This document shows positions 7,113 through 16,187 of a stretch of 28,927 bases of DNA, one piece after another (positions within the stretch are counted from its first letter, which is position 1; the number at the start of each line of letters is the position of its first letter). Source of the DNA: JBLFWJ01 sp047611425 (GTDB lineage: Bacteria > Bacteroidota > Bacteroidia > UBA10329). A program made the translations under genes and the position numbers. The stretch is taken from positions 1 through 28,927 of the forward strand of contig JBLFWJ010000020.1 of assembly GCA_047611425.1 (NCBI GenBank), read 5' to 3'. The notes under the pieces are model-generated. The model had not been told where the DNA came from. It saw nothing but the letters and a program-made list of their open reading frames with translations, and did no database searches.

Positions 7113-9544
7113 TGGGAAGATTGTACGAATCGCTTGGTAGAGTACTTGCATGGGGCCAATCCGATTCTGGATTGCTAGTGAGCACGGAAGTGGCCGAAGT
7201 CAGACTGACCGTTTATTCTGACTCAGTTATCAGAGTATACATGGAGCGTACTGAGAACGTACCTCGCGAGTTGCCATATGCAGTTGTCGCTAAGCCAGAA
7301 AAGACTGAGTTCGAAGTCAAAGAGACTGAGGACATGCTCGTATTAAGAACCGCGAAAATCAAAGTTCTGATCAGTCGGAAACCTCTGAGAATTTCCTTTT
7401 GTGACCTAGAAGGAAACTTCCTTAATGAAGATGATTGCGCGCTTGGTTCAGGATGGATAGGAGATACTGTTGCAACTTATAAAGCACTAAAACAGGACGA
7501 AAAGTTTATTGGCCTTGGCGAGAAAACTGGGCCACTAAACAGGCGGGGAAACGCCTACACACATTGGAATACGGATCATTTCGCATATCCAACAGATGCT
7601 GATCCTCTATACTGTAGTACGCCATTTTACATGGGTATTCATGAAGATGGCCATTATGGAATATTCTTGAACAACAGCCATCGTTCCGTTTTCAATTTTG
7701 GCGCAAGTAACGATCGGTTCTCTTCCATTCAGGTTGAAGGTGGGCCATTGGACTACTTCTTTTTTCACAATGATTCGGTGGCGGATATGGTCAACGATTA
7801 TTCTTGGTTAACAGGAAGAATAGAGCTGCCACCAAAATGGGCTTTGGGATTTCAGCAATGTCGGTACAGCTATTATCCAGACAAGGAAGTTCTGAATGTC
7901 GCTCGAACCTTCCGTGAGAAACAAATACCTGCAGATGTCATTTATCTGGACATTCATTACATGCAGGATTACAAGGTCTTCACTTTTGATGAAGAGCGTT
8001 TTCCGGACCCTAAGAAATTGACATCCGAATTAGAGAAGGATGGTTTTAAAACTGTGGTTATTGTGGATCCCGGAGTAAAACGAGAAGAAGGTTACGAGCC
8101 TTGTGACGATGGTATTAAGGAAGATGTTTTTGTAAAATATCCGGACGGAGAATTACATGCTGCTCAGGTGTGGCCAGGGTGGAGTTACTTCCCGGATTTC
8201 ACCAAAGAAGAAGGTCGAAACTGGTGGTCGGAGAAAATGAAGTTCTACACCGATAACGGTATTCGAGGTTTTTGGAATGACATGAATGAGCCCGCTAGTT
8301 GGGGGCAGATGACGCCAGATCTGATTGAGTTTGATTGGGAAGGGGAGAAAACCACTCATCGCGAAGCGAGGAATGTTTATGGAGGATTGATGTCTCAGGC
8401 CACCAAAGAAGGTGCAGAGAAACACTTGGACAACAAGCGCCCGTTGATGTTGACCAGAGCAGGCTTTTCTGGTGTGCAGCGCCATGCGGCAGTTTGGACA
8501 GGTGACAATATTGCTTCGGATGAACACATGTTGGCCGGAGTTCGATTGATCAATAGCATGGGATTAACCGGAATTCCTTTTGCTGGCTACGATGTAGGTG
8601 GATTTGTTGATGAGGCTTCGCCTGATCTTTTCGCCAGATGGATTTCTATCGGGGCGTTCAGCCCGTTTTTTAGGGCACACAGTATGATTGGCACTCGTAA
8701 TGCCGAACCTTGGACTTTTGGTGAAACCACCGAAGCCATTGCCCGGAATTACATCAATCTTCGATACAAGTTGATGCCGACTATTTATACGGCTATGCAT
8801 CGAGCAACCATTGATGGAATGCCACTTGTAAGGTCGTTGGCAATGCTTTATCCGAAGAATGAAAAGGTGTATGATTCGGCCTATCAGAATCAATATATGT
8901 TTGGCGAAAGTCTTTTGATTTGTCCAGTTGAAAGCACCAAAAAGCTGGTTCGAGTTTACTTACCTGAAGGTGATTGGTATGATCTGTTTACCAATCAGCA
9001 TTATGCTGGAAATCAAGAAGTGGTGGTTGATTGTCCGGTTGAGAAACTTCCAATTTTCGTGAAGCGAGGAGCACCGATTATTACCCAAAGTTTGGTTCAA
9101 TCTACTTCGGAGGATCATGATGGAGTGATGAGTTTGCATGTTTGGTTCAAGGCTGAAGGCACGACCTGCATTTACGAGGATGATGGAGAGTCTTATGATT
9201 TTAGAAAGGACAAGTGGAGCTCACGGATGATTCAATACGATTGTCCGAACAACACGATTTTGTTTGGTGTGCAGGATGGTGATTTCCCAAGCACATTCAA
9301 TCGTGTAAGAGTTATCTGGCACGGCTTTGAGGATAGAAAAGTGAAATCGGCAAATGTCAGTTTGAGCGGAGTCGAAGACCTAGATGCAACTCAAGTTGAC
9401 CACAAATGGGTGGATGATCTGCCAAACTTTGATCCACTTGGAGCAAAGGTTAATTCGTATTCATGCAATACATACCAGGTTGAATTTGACAATTCCGAGG
9501 ATGCGTTTGAATTGACTTGGGAGAGTGAATTAATAGAACACTGA
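7112..9544 (+). CDS. Alpha-glucosidase, glycoside hydrolase family 31 (cytoplasmic)
   Basis: This 810-residue GH31 enzyme removes terminal glucose from maltose, isomaltose or maltodextrins. It has an N-terminal beta-sandwich (about 1-235), a (beta/alpha)8 barrel (about 240-580) and C-terminal beta domains. The nucleophile is D390 in GFWNDMNEPASWG, and the acid/base is D465 in AVWTGDN. The FSPFFRAH motif follows at about 546. No signal peptide is present, so it should act in the cytoplasm on imported oligosaccharides. It overlaps the kinase by one base at its start (TAATG) and the next gene by one base at its end (TGATG). Length and motifs are complete. The exact linkage preference (alpha-1,4 or alpha-1,6) cannot be read from the sequence. 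Confidence 0.93.
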   Translation: MGRLYESLGRVLAWGQSDSGLLVSTEVAEVRLTVYSDSVIRVYMERTENVPRELPYAVVAKPEKTEFEVKETEDMLVLRTAKIKVLISRKPLRISFCDLEGNFLNEDDCALGSGWIGDTVATYKALKQDEKFIGLGEKTGPLNRRGNAYTHWNTDHFAYPTDADPLYCSTPFYMGIHEDGHYGIFLNNSHRSVFNFGASNDRFSSIQVEGGPLDYFFFHNDSVADMVNDYSWLTGRIELPPKWALGFQQCRYSYYPDKEVLNVARTFREKQIPADVIYLDIHYMQDYKVFTFDEERFPDPKKLTSELEKDGFKTVVIVDPGVKREEGYEPCDDGIKEDVFVKYPDGELHAAQVWPGWSYFPDFTKEEGRNWWSEKMKFYTDNGIRGFWNDMNEPASWGQMTPDLIEFDWEGEKTTHREARNVYGGLMSQATKEGAEKHLDNKRPLMLTRAGFSGVQRHAAVWTGDNIASDEHMLAGVRLINSMGLTGIPFAGYDVGGFVDEASPDLFARWISIGAFSPFFRAHSMIGTRNAEPWTFGETTEAIARNYINLRYKLMPTIYTAMHRATIDGMPLVRSLAMLYPKNEKVYDSAYQNQYMFGESLLICPVESTKKLVRVYLPEGDWYDLFTNQHYAGNQEVVVDCPVEKLPIFVKRGAPIITQSLVQSTSEDHDGVMSLHVWFKAEGTTCIYEDDGESYDFRKDKWSSRMIQYDCPNNTILFGVQDGDFPSTFNRVRVIWHGFEDRKVKSANVSLSGVEDLDATQVDHKWVDDLPNFDPLGAKVNSYSCNTYQVEFDNSEDAFELTWESELIEH

Positions 9545-11949
9545 TGAAACGGATTGAAATGATAAGAACTGATTTTCCCCGTATGAAATCTTTAAGTGCT
9601 CAGTGGTTGAAATTTGGATTGCTTGTTTCCGTCATTTCCTGTTCGCCACCTGAACCTGAGGTGAGTCAAGTACAGCATTCCGACCTTATTCTTGGCTTGG
9701 GGTCACCGGTTACATTACCTGTTTCCTCTCCGGCAAGCATCAACCTGAACGATTACGTTTTGGATGCATCCAAGTTGGATAGTGTATCAGTTGAAACACC
9801 CATCACGATTGCTCTTGGTGAGGATTTAATGGCAAATCTCAACTGGGATAAGCCGCTTCCACCTTTAGTGGAAATGCAACTGTGGTCTGGTGGAATTCCT
9901 TCAACGATTATGTTAAGAAGGTCTCAAAAGCAAGAGCTGAAACTGAATTATTCTGGTGAAGCTGAATCAGTACATATTGCAGGTGAATTCACTGGGTGGA
10001 GTGCAAAAGGTCAGGACTTTGAAAAGGTTGATGGAGCTTGGACTAAAACGATATTCTTGGATCCGGGTATGTATCAATACCAATTGGTGATTGACGGGAC
10101 TTGGATATTGGATCCGTCAAATCCGGACAGCGTTGACAATAATGTTGGAGGAATGAATTCGCTTCTTAACGTAGGCGGATTGGAGCAGGAGGGAAGATCC
10201 ATTCTTCGAGCGGATTCTTATTCCGAAGGAAAGATTGATGTGCTTTATCAAAGCGCTCCGCTTCAGGTTTATGCGTTATGGGAAAACCATCGTTTGCCGT
10301 ATGAAGCAGTGCAGTATGTGAGTGAAGAAATTTCGATTTCGATTCCGGAGGCTGCAATAAAGAAGGACTACTCAACGCTTCGGGTGTGGAGTTACAATAA
10401 TCAAGGAGTATCCAATGACCTTCATATTCCATTGAAAAATGGTGTTCCAGTTTTGAATAAAGCTGATGTACCAAGACAGGATTGGCACTCGGCTCAGCTT
10501 TACTTTATGATGGTGGATCGCTTTATCAATGGTGACACCTTGAACGATGATCCATTGGTGGATCCAGATGTTCATTACAAAGCCAATTATCAGGGAGGTG
10601 ACCTCACGGGTATTCATCAAACGCTTGACAAAGGCTATTTCGAAGATCTAAGTATGAACACGGTTTGGGTATCACCAATTACTCAAAACCCGTTAATCGG
10701 ATACGTTGAATTCCCTGCTCCACACCGGAAGTTTTCGGGCTATCACGGGTATTGGCCAATCTTGAATACCAAGGTGGATCACCGTTTGGGAACGGAGCAG
10801 GAATTAAGAAACCTCATTGATGCTTCGCACGCCAAGGACATGAATATCATTCTTGATTTCGTTTCGAATCATGTTCATGAAGATCACCCTAGCGTGAAAG
10901 AACATCCAGAATGGAAAACTCAACTTGATCTTCCAGATGGAAGAAAGAACATTAGAATTTGGGAAGATCAGCGATTGACGACTTGGTTCGATACGTTCCT
11001 TCCAAGCTTGGATCATTCCATACCTGAAGTGACGGAAATGCTTTCGGACACGGCTTTGTTCTGGGTTAAGGATTTTGGATTTGATGGATTTAGACATGAT
11101 GCTACCAAGCATATTCCCCAAGATTTTTGGAGAACATTAACAAGAAAGATCAAGGAGGAAGTGATTGTGGAAAAGGGCCAATCAGTCTTTCAAATTGGAG
11201 AAACCTTTGGTAGTCGTGAATTGATAGGATCCTATATCGGGTCAGGTATGATGGACGGAAAATTCGACTTCAACCTCTATTTCGATGCTCGGAATGTGTT
11301 TGCGATGGACTCGGAGGATTTTGATCGATTGGGAACTTCGTTGCAAGCTTCTTTGAGCTATTACGGCAATCATCACCTAATGGGCAATATTACTGGAAAC
11401 CATGACCTGCCTCGTTTTATCAGCTACGCGGGAGAAGGATTGAAGTTTGGAGAGGATGAAAAAGAGGCCGGCTGGAACCGGGACATCAAAGTAGAAAACC
11501 CCGTTGGCTATGATAAACTTGGGCAGCTAATCGCATTTATGTGGACTATTCCGGGGATTCCAGTTATGTATTATGGTGATGAGTTTGGAATGCCAGGTGC
11601 AGGAGATCCTGATAATAGAAGGCTGATGCGATTTGATTTATCAGAGGATGAGTCTGCAATGCTCGAGACTACAAAGACAATTACTGGGCTACGTGCCGAT
11701 CATCTTGCCCTTCAATTTGGAGATATTTATGACATCAATGCCGAAGGTAAATCAATGTCCTTTAAGAGGAAATACTTTGAGGATGAAGTCATTGTCGTCT
11801 TCAATAAAAACAGTTCGCAACAAATGATTTCGGTATCTGATGAAACCGGGGAATGGAAGAATCACTTCGGAAGCAAGATGCATTTTGAAGATGGCAACTT
11901 GGAAATTCATGTTCCAGCCTATGGCTTTGAAATTCTAACTAAGAATTAA
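9544..11949 (+). CDS. GH13 alpha-amylase/neopullulanase-like lipoprotein with CBM48 (AMPK glycogen-binding-like) domain
   Basis: The 801-residue product hydrolyses alpha-1,4-glucan or related oligomers outside the cytoplasm. ATG 9544 overlaps the previous stop, but ATG 9583 (residue 14) gives a more typical lipoprotein signal, KSLSAQWLKFGLLVSVISC, with lipidated Cys at residue 33, so translation may begin at 9583. A CBM48-like domain covers about 134-208 (VHIAGEFTGW, YQYQLVIDG). The GH13 barrel runs from about 315 to 720, with region I DFVSNH (438-443), nucleophile D519 in GFRHDATKH, acid/base E553 in QIGETFG and D621 in TGNHD. A beta domain closes the protein. The layout resembles cyclomaltodextrinase/neopullulanase-type GH13 enzymes. 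The protein is likely anchored in the periplasm or outer membrane. Confidence 0.9.
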   Translation: MKRIEMIRTDFPRMKSLSAQWLKFGLLVSVISCSPPEPEVSQVQHSDLILGLGSPVTLPVSSPASINLNDYVLDASKLDSVSVETPITIALGEDLMANLNWDKPLPPLVEMQLWSGGIPSTIMLRRSQKQELKLNYSGEAESVHIAGEFTGWSAKGQDFEKVDGAWTKTIFLDPGMYQYQLVIDGTWILDPSNPDSVDNNVGGMNSLLNVGGLEQEGRSILRADSYSEGKIDVLYQSAPLQVYALWENHRLPYEAVQYVSEEISISIPEAAIKKDYSTLRVWSYNNQGVSNDLHIPLKNGVPVLNKADVPRQDWHSAQLYFMMVDRFINGDTLNDDPLVDPDVHYKANYQGGDLTGIHQTLDKGYFEDLSMNTVWVSPITQNPLIGYVEFPAPHRKFSGYHGYWPILNTKVDHRLGTEQELRNLIDASHAKDMNIILDFVSNHVHEDHPSVKEHPEWKTQLDLPDGRKNIRIWEDQRLTTWFDTFLPSLDHSIPEVTEMLSDTALFWVKDFGFDGFRHDATKHIPQDFWRTLTRKIKEEVIVEKGQSVFQIGETFGSRELIGSYIGSGMMDGKFDFNLYFDARNVFAMDSEDFDRLGTSLQASLSYYGNHHLMGNITGNHDLPRFISYAGEGLKFGEDEKEAGWNRDIKVENPVGYDKLGQLIAFMWTIPGIPVMYYGDEFGMPGAGDPDNRRLMRFDLSEDESAMLETTKTITGLRADHLALQFGDIYDINAEGKSMSFKRKYFEDEVIVVFNKNSSQQMISVSDETGEWKNHFGSKMHFEDGNLEIHVPAYGFEILTKN

Positions 11950-12010
11950 GGATTATTTGTTTTCGACATCAAGACTATCAACTCTAAACTAGCTACTCTC
12001 AACTCAGAAG

Positions 12011-13384
12011 ATGAAATACTTACCCATCCTTTCATTGGCATTTCTGATCTCTTGTGGAGGCCAAGAAAAACCTACCGAGACTGCCGATAATTCAGAAGTG
12101 ACGGCAGATACGGTTGCCACCGTTTCTTCAGATTGGCACAACAACAGCGTTATCTACGAAGTCAATCTTCGGCAAATGACGGAAGAAGGAACCTTCAAAT
12201 CATTTCAAGATCAGCATTTAGATCGATTGGAAGATCTTGGTGTAGAGATCCTTTGGTTCATGCCGATTTTCCCGATTGGAGAAGAGAAAAGAAAAGGAAC
12301 CATGGGCAGTTACTATGCTGTTCAGGATTATCAGGCTACCAACCCTGAGCATGGAACCATGGAAGAGTTTAAGGCTTTGGTGGATGCGGCTCATGCCAAA
12401 GGCATGAAAGTGATCTTGGATTGGGTAACGAATCACACCGCTTGGGATAATGTTTGGCTGGCCGACCACCCAGATTGGTTTACAAAGGATGAGAATGGAA
12501 ACTACGTCCCACCAGTTGCAGATTGGAGTGATGTGATGGATTTGAATTACGACAACGCGGATATGCGAGAGGAGATGATCAAAAGTCTAGAGTTTTGGCT
12601 CAAGGAAGCTGACATTGACGGTTACCGTTGTGATGTGGCTGAAATGGTGCCATTGGATTTTTGGGTTGATGCGCGCAAAAGGCTGGATGCAATCAAACCA
12701 GTTTTCTTCTTGGCTGAAGGCGAGCCAGCCGAATTGCATGAAGCGTTTGATATGACTTATGCGTGGAGTTTTCATCACTTGATGAATGAAGTTTCAAGAG
12801 GGGAGAAGGGCGCATCAGATGTGGCGGCTTACTGGAGTGATCATCAAACCAAGTATGCTGAAGATGATTACCGAATGCAATTCATTACAAACCACGATGA
12901 GAATTCTTGGAATGGTACCGCCATTGAACGAATGGGAGAGAATCGAAAAGGGTTCGCTGTATTGACCTACACTGTTCCAGGCATGCCATTGATCTACAGC
13001 GGAATGGAGGCGGACATGGATAAACGATTGGAATTTTTTGAAAAGGATGTAATCGATTGGAAAGATCTTCCGTTGAATGAGTTTTACCGAAAGCTCAATC
13101 TTCTAAAGACCAATCATGCTGCCTTGGCAAATGGTGCAGCAGGAGGTTCCCTTGAATTCGTGGATACTGGCAACGAAAAAGTCTTAGCCTACTTCCGTTC
13201 TAAGGGTGATAAGCACGTGCTTACGGTCATCAACTTTTCTGATCAAAAGGTGGAAATTGACATAAACCATGAAGCCCTAAATGGACAATACTTTAGATGG
13301 TTTATTGGAGCTCCGGCTAAGCTAAAAGGCAATTTGAATGGTAGCCTCAAAGCAAACAGCTATTTGCTTTTGGTGAAACTATAG
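12011..13384 (+). CDS. GH13 alpha-amylase-family lipoprotein
   Basis: This 457-residue GH13 enzyme has a clear lipoprotein signal, MKYLPILSLAFLISC, with lipidated C15. A threonine- and glutamate-rich linker to about residue 40 precedes the barrel. Visible motifs are DWVTNH (region I, 137-142), nucleophile D208 in IDGYRCDVAE, acid/base E236 in FLAEGEP and D296 in ITNHDENSW. It lacks a CBM48 domain and has a compact C-terminal beta domain, so it is a minimal extracytoplasmic amylase. It follows the previous amylase gene after 61 bases with no hairpin between them, so it is probably cotranscribed. A strong hairpin lies just past its stop. The product profile cannot be deduced. Confidence 0.9.
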   Translation: MKYLPILSLAFLISCGGQEKPTETADNSEVTADTVATVSSDWHNNSVIYEVNLRQMTEEGTFKSFQDQHLDRLEDLGVEILWFMPIFPIGEEKRKGTMGSYYAVQDYQATNPEHGTMEEFKALVDAAHAKGMKVILDWVTNHTAWDNVWLADHPDWFTKDENGNYVPPVADWSDVMDLNYDNADMREEMIKSLEFWLKEADIDGYRCDVAEMVPLDFWVDARKRLDAIKPVFFLAEGEPAELHEAFDMTYAWSFHHLMNEVSRGEKGASDVAAYWSDHQTKYAEDDYRMQFITNHDENSWNGTAIERMGENRKGFAVLTYTVPGMPLIYSGMEADMDKRLEFFEKDVIDWKDLPLNEFYRKLNLLKTNHAALANGAAGGSLEFVDTGNEKVLAYFRSKGDKHVLTVINFSDQKVEIDINHEALNGQYFRWFIGAPAKLKGNLNGSLKANSYLLLVKL

Positions 13385-13408
13385 TCTCATCCAAATTTTT
13401 AGAAATGA

Positions 13409-13440
13409 AAAAGCCCAACGGAGAATTCCGTTGGGCTTTT
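13409..13440. terminator. Bidirectional rho-independent terminator between the amylase operon and the FKBP gene
   Basis: aaaagcccaacgga and tccgttgggctttt are a perfect 14-bp inverted repeat with a gaat loop. The T4 on one side and A5 on the other let it end transcription of both convergent units. Confidence 0.9.
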
Positions 13441-13460
13441 CGCAATTAAAGGGATTGCCT

Positions 13461-14063
13461 TTATACGATAGCGACCAACTCTACTTCAAAGATCAATGTG
13501 CTGTAAGGCTTGATATCCGCTCCTGCACCACGCTCACCGTAGGCAAGGTTGTAAGGGACAAATAGCTCCCACTTTGATCCAACAGGCATTAACTGCAATG
13601 CCTCAACCCAACCTGCAATTACTCCATTAACTGGGAATGTCGCTGGCTCGCCTCGATCAACAGAGCTATCGAATACTTTTCCGCTAATTAAAGTACCATG
13701 GTAATGAGTTGTTACTTGATCAGTAGCAGCTGGCTTAGCGCCACTTCCTTCTGTTATCACCCGGTATTGAAGCCCACTTTCCAAAACAGTAATGCCATCT
13801 TTCTTTGCATTTTCTGCAAGGAAAGCTTCGCCTTCAACTCCAGCCTCAGCTTTCATAGATTCCTGCGCAGCTTGAAATGCTTTTCCAAGCACTTGCTGAA
13901 TCTCTTCTGGTTGCATCAATAAATCGGTACGCTCAAAATGATGCTGAAGTCCTTGTGCCAAAGCGGCTGTATCAACTTCTTTAAAACCTTGCTCTGCAAG
14001 ATTTGCTGCCATGCTCAATCCAAGTGCATAACTTACTTTTTCTTTTTCTGATGTAAAACTCAT
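13461..14063 (-). CDS. FKBP-type peptidyl-prolyl cis-trans isomerase (FklB/Mip-like, cytoplasmic)
   Basis: This 200-residue protein accelerates cis/trans isomerisation of X-Pro bonds during folding. Residues 3-85 match the helical FKBP N-terminal dimerisation domain (KVSYALGLSMAANL). Residues about 105-200 are the FKBP domain: VTTHYHGTLISGKVFDSS, FPVNGVIAGWVEALQLMPVGSKWELFVPYNLAYG and the terminal TLIFEVELV, all typical active-site segments. No signal peptide is present, unlike FkpA or Mip, so it should stay in the cytoplasm like FklB. It is a single gene between two strong terminators. Confidence 0.92.
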   Translation of the reverse strand: MSFTSEKEKVSYALGLSMAANLAEQGFKEVDTAALAQGLQHHFERTDLLMQPEEIQQVLGKAFQAAQESMKAEAGVEGEAFLAENAKKDGITVLESGLQYRVITEGSGAKPAATDQVTTHYHGTLISGKVFDSSVDRGEPATFPVNGVIAGWVEALQLMPVGSKWELFVPYNLAYGERGAGADIKPYSTLIFEVELVAIV

Positions 14064-14095
14064 CTATCTAAATTTCAATTATTGTTATTGTAATG

Positions 14096-14138
14096 AAAAG
14101 CCTCGGGCAGCCATTTTGTTGCAACCCGAGGCTTTTTT
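14096..14138 (-). terminator. Rho-independent terminator of gdhA
   Basis: aaaagcctcggg (14096-14107) pairs with cccgaggctttt (14125-14136) around a 17-base loop, 20 bases past the gdhA stop. On the minus strand the stem is followed by tttt. A/T runs on both sides mean it might also act on plus-strand transcripts. Confidence 0.8.
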
Positions 14139-14155
14139 ATTCTTCTCTAAATCAA

Positions 14156-15532
14156 TTAGTGAATTCCGAAAGCAACCATAGCATCGGCAACTTTCACAAA
14201 CCCGGCAACGTTGGCTCCGGTTACATAATCAACGCTTCCGTCTTCACGTGTTCCGTACTTCACACATTGGCTGTGAATGTCCTTCATAATTGACTTTAAT
14301 TTCTCGTCAGTTTCCTCACGAGTCCAAATCATCCTTTGGCTATTCTGAGCCATCTCCAAACCAGAAACTGCAACACCACCAGCATTAGCAGCTTTACCTG
14401 GACCGTAAAGAATTTTAGCATCTAAGAATACGTGAACTGCGTCAAGATCACTTGGCATGTTCGCTCCTTCTGCAACACCGATGCAACCGTTTCCAAGAAG
14501 AGTCTTAGCATCTGCACCATTCAACTCATTTTGAGTTGCACATGGGAAAGCAATATCACAAGAGATTGACCATGGTCGCTGACCTTCCATGTACTTAGCA
14601 TTTGGATATTGCTTTACGTACTCACTAATTCGGCCTCGCTTGTTGTTTTTCAAGTCCATTACGAACGCCAACTTGGCGGTATCAATTCCATCGGCATCGT
14701 AAATGGTACCACCAGAATCAGATAAGGTTAGAACCGTGGCTCCGAGTTCTAGACATTTTTCAGCAGCATATTGTGCCACGTTTCCAGAACCTGAGATAAG
14801 TACTTTCTTTCCGTTCATGCTGTCACCTTTTTTGGTTAGCATTTCCTTCATGAAGTAAACAGCTCCGTAACCAGTAGCTTCCGGACGAATGTTACTTCCA
14901 CCAAAGCTCATTCCTTTTCCCGTAAGAACGCCCGTGTATTCACCTTTCATTTTCTTGATTGCACCGAATAGGTATCCAATCTCACGACCACCAACACCGA
15001 TGTCACCTGCAGGTACATCTTGGCTTGCACCAACATATTTTCCAAGTTCTGCTGCAAAAGCTTGACAGAAACGCATCACTTCTCGGTCTGATTTTCCTTT
15101 AGGATCAAAGTCAGATCCTCCTTTTCCTCCACCTAATGGCAAAGTTGTAAGGCTGTTTTTAAAGATTTGCTCAAAAGCCAAAAACTTCAATACACCCAAA
15201 TTCACGCTTTTGTGAAATCTAAGACCTCCTTTGTATGGCCCGATTGAATTGTTGAATTGAACGCGGTATCCACGGTTCACATGGATTTCTCCTTTGTCAT
15301 CCTCCCAAACAACTCGGAATACGATGATTCTATCTGGATTAATAAGTCGCTCAAGAATCTTGTTGTCTTGATAAACTTTGTTTTCAAGGTAAAATGGTGC
15401 GATCGTTTCAATGATCTCTTCCACGGCTTGATGGAACTCAGGTTGTCCTTCATTCTTTAACCTAACCTGGTTCATGAATGTGGAGACAAACTCCTTTGTA
15501 TCTGTATTTGCTACAGTTGATGTTTCTGACAT
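14156..15532 (-). CDS. gdhA: NADP-type glutamate dehydrogenase
   Basis: This 458-residue enzyme catalyses reductive amination of 2-oxoglutarate with ammonium to glutamate (EC 1.4.1.4), the low-affinity ammonium assimilation route. Signature segments are GPYKGGLRFH, LPLGGGKGGSDFDPKGKSD with the catalytic Lys region, the Asp of VPAGDIGVG, and the Rossmann motif GSGNVAQYAAEKC. Its length and the N-terminal extension are those of hexameric NADP-dependent enzymes of the E. coli GdhA type. It is transcribed alone: a good Bacteroidota promoter lies just upstream and a terminator just downstream. Cofactor choice is inferred from subfamily resemblance. Confidence 0.95.
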   Translation of the reverse strand: MSETSTVANTDTKEFVSTFMNQVRLKNEGQPEFHQAVEEIIETIAPFYLENKVYQDNKILERLINPDRIIVFRVVWEDDKGEIHVNRGYRVQFNNSIGPYKGGLRFHKSVNLGVLKFLAFEQIFKNSLTTLPLGGGKGGSDFDPKGKSDREVMRFCQAFAAELGKYVGASQDVPAGDIGVGGREIGYLFGAIKKMKGEYTGVLTGKGMSFGGSNIRPEATGYGAVYFMKEMLTKKGDSMNGKKVLISGSGNVAQYAAEKCLELGATVLTLSDSGGTIYDADGIDTAKLAFVMDLKNNKRGRISEYVKQYPNAKYMEGQRPWSISCDIAFPCATQNELNGADAKTLLGNGCIGVAEGANMPSDLDAVHVFLDAKILYGPGKAANAGGVAVSGLEMAQNSQRMIWTREETDEKLKSIMKDIHSQCVKYGTREDGSVDYVTGANVAGFVKVADAMVAFGIH

Positions 15533-15554
15533 GATGGATTGATTAAAATCGGGG

Positions 15555-15588
15555 CAAAAGTAGTTTTCTCTTCAATACGAAACTCCAA
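15555..15588 (-). promoter_or_regulatory. Bacteroidota-type promoter of gdhA
   Basis: On the minus strand TACTTTTG (15562 to 15555) matches the -7 consensus TAnnTTTG exactly, and a TTG (15588 to 15586) lies 23 bases upstream, at the long end of the known spacing. The -7 element ends 22 bases before the gdhA ATG, giving a short leader. Confidence 0.6.
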
Positions 15589-15600
15589 TTTTCAAGAACG

Positions 15601-15630
15601 CTCAAAGGCGACCAAATGGTCGCCCTTGAG
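15601..15630 (-). other. Long hairpin upstream of gdhA and behind the transposase remnant
   Basis: The 30 bases form ctcaa-ggcgacca / tggtcgcc-ttgag with one non-identical pair. In minus-strand RNA that pair is G-U, so 14 consecutive pairs form. In plus-strand RNA it would be an A-C mismatch. It ends 20 bases after the stop of the transposase fragment and lies upstream of the gdhA promoter. No T-run follows. It may be a terminator for minus-strand readthrough or an operator. Confidence 0.55.
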
Positions 15631-15650
15631 TCCAGTTCCCGGCTGGGTTC

Positions 15651-16142
15651 TCAGGCAACTCTCATTGCCTGCAACATGATCCTTCCTTCACCCAGACTTT
15701 TAACTGGGCCATCCAATGCGGTCAGTTCCTCCACAGTGATGTTAAAAAGGTCAAGTCCACTAGTCTCTTTGTAGTTTTCAAGTACCGTTCTGAATTTGTT
15801 CATCATAAGAACGGATGGTATTTCATCTTCCGAGCGGATTCCAAGGGCATGCTTTACGCTTACATCTTGTCTACACTCTTGAATTAGTTGCGAATCCGAC
15901 CAACCAAGACCCTGCTTCATAATCATCATGGCGATGAGCGTGTGTACAGGAAGCAAAGACTTTACGCCTTCACCAAAAACCTCATCATAAAATTCCAATT
16001 CCAATTTGTCGGTAATATTCACTCGGAAGGATGCAAACCATTCTAGGTCGTTTGAGTTCAAGTTTCCGATGAACTCATTGAAGTTAGGATAGCCGAACCC
16101 TGGAGAGAGTTGCTTTACCACTTTTAAGTATGAGGTTTCCAT
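15651..16142 (-). pseudogene. Truncated IS1182-like transposase (DUF772/InsH N-terminal domain only)
   Basis: About 163 residues from ATG at 16142 match the N-terminal part of IS1182/IS5-like transposases: GYPNFNEFIGNLNSNDLEW, a segment typical of the domain (VHTLIAMMIMKQGLGWSDSQLIQECR) and KHALGI. Full-length proteins of this kind run to about 400-550 residues with a DDE catalytic domain. Here the frame stops soon after DLFN, and I see no continuation in the other frames before the gdhA promoter. An open frame upstream to 16187 adds 15 unconvincing residues. It sits directly behind panB in the same direction. It is most likely an IS remnant, though the intact frame leaves room for a retained DNA-binding protein. 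Confidence 0.7.
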
Positions 16143-16187
16143 AAGGAGTAGGTTTTGTAGGTTCTTGATTGGTCGGGTATTCGGCAA

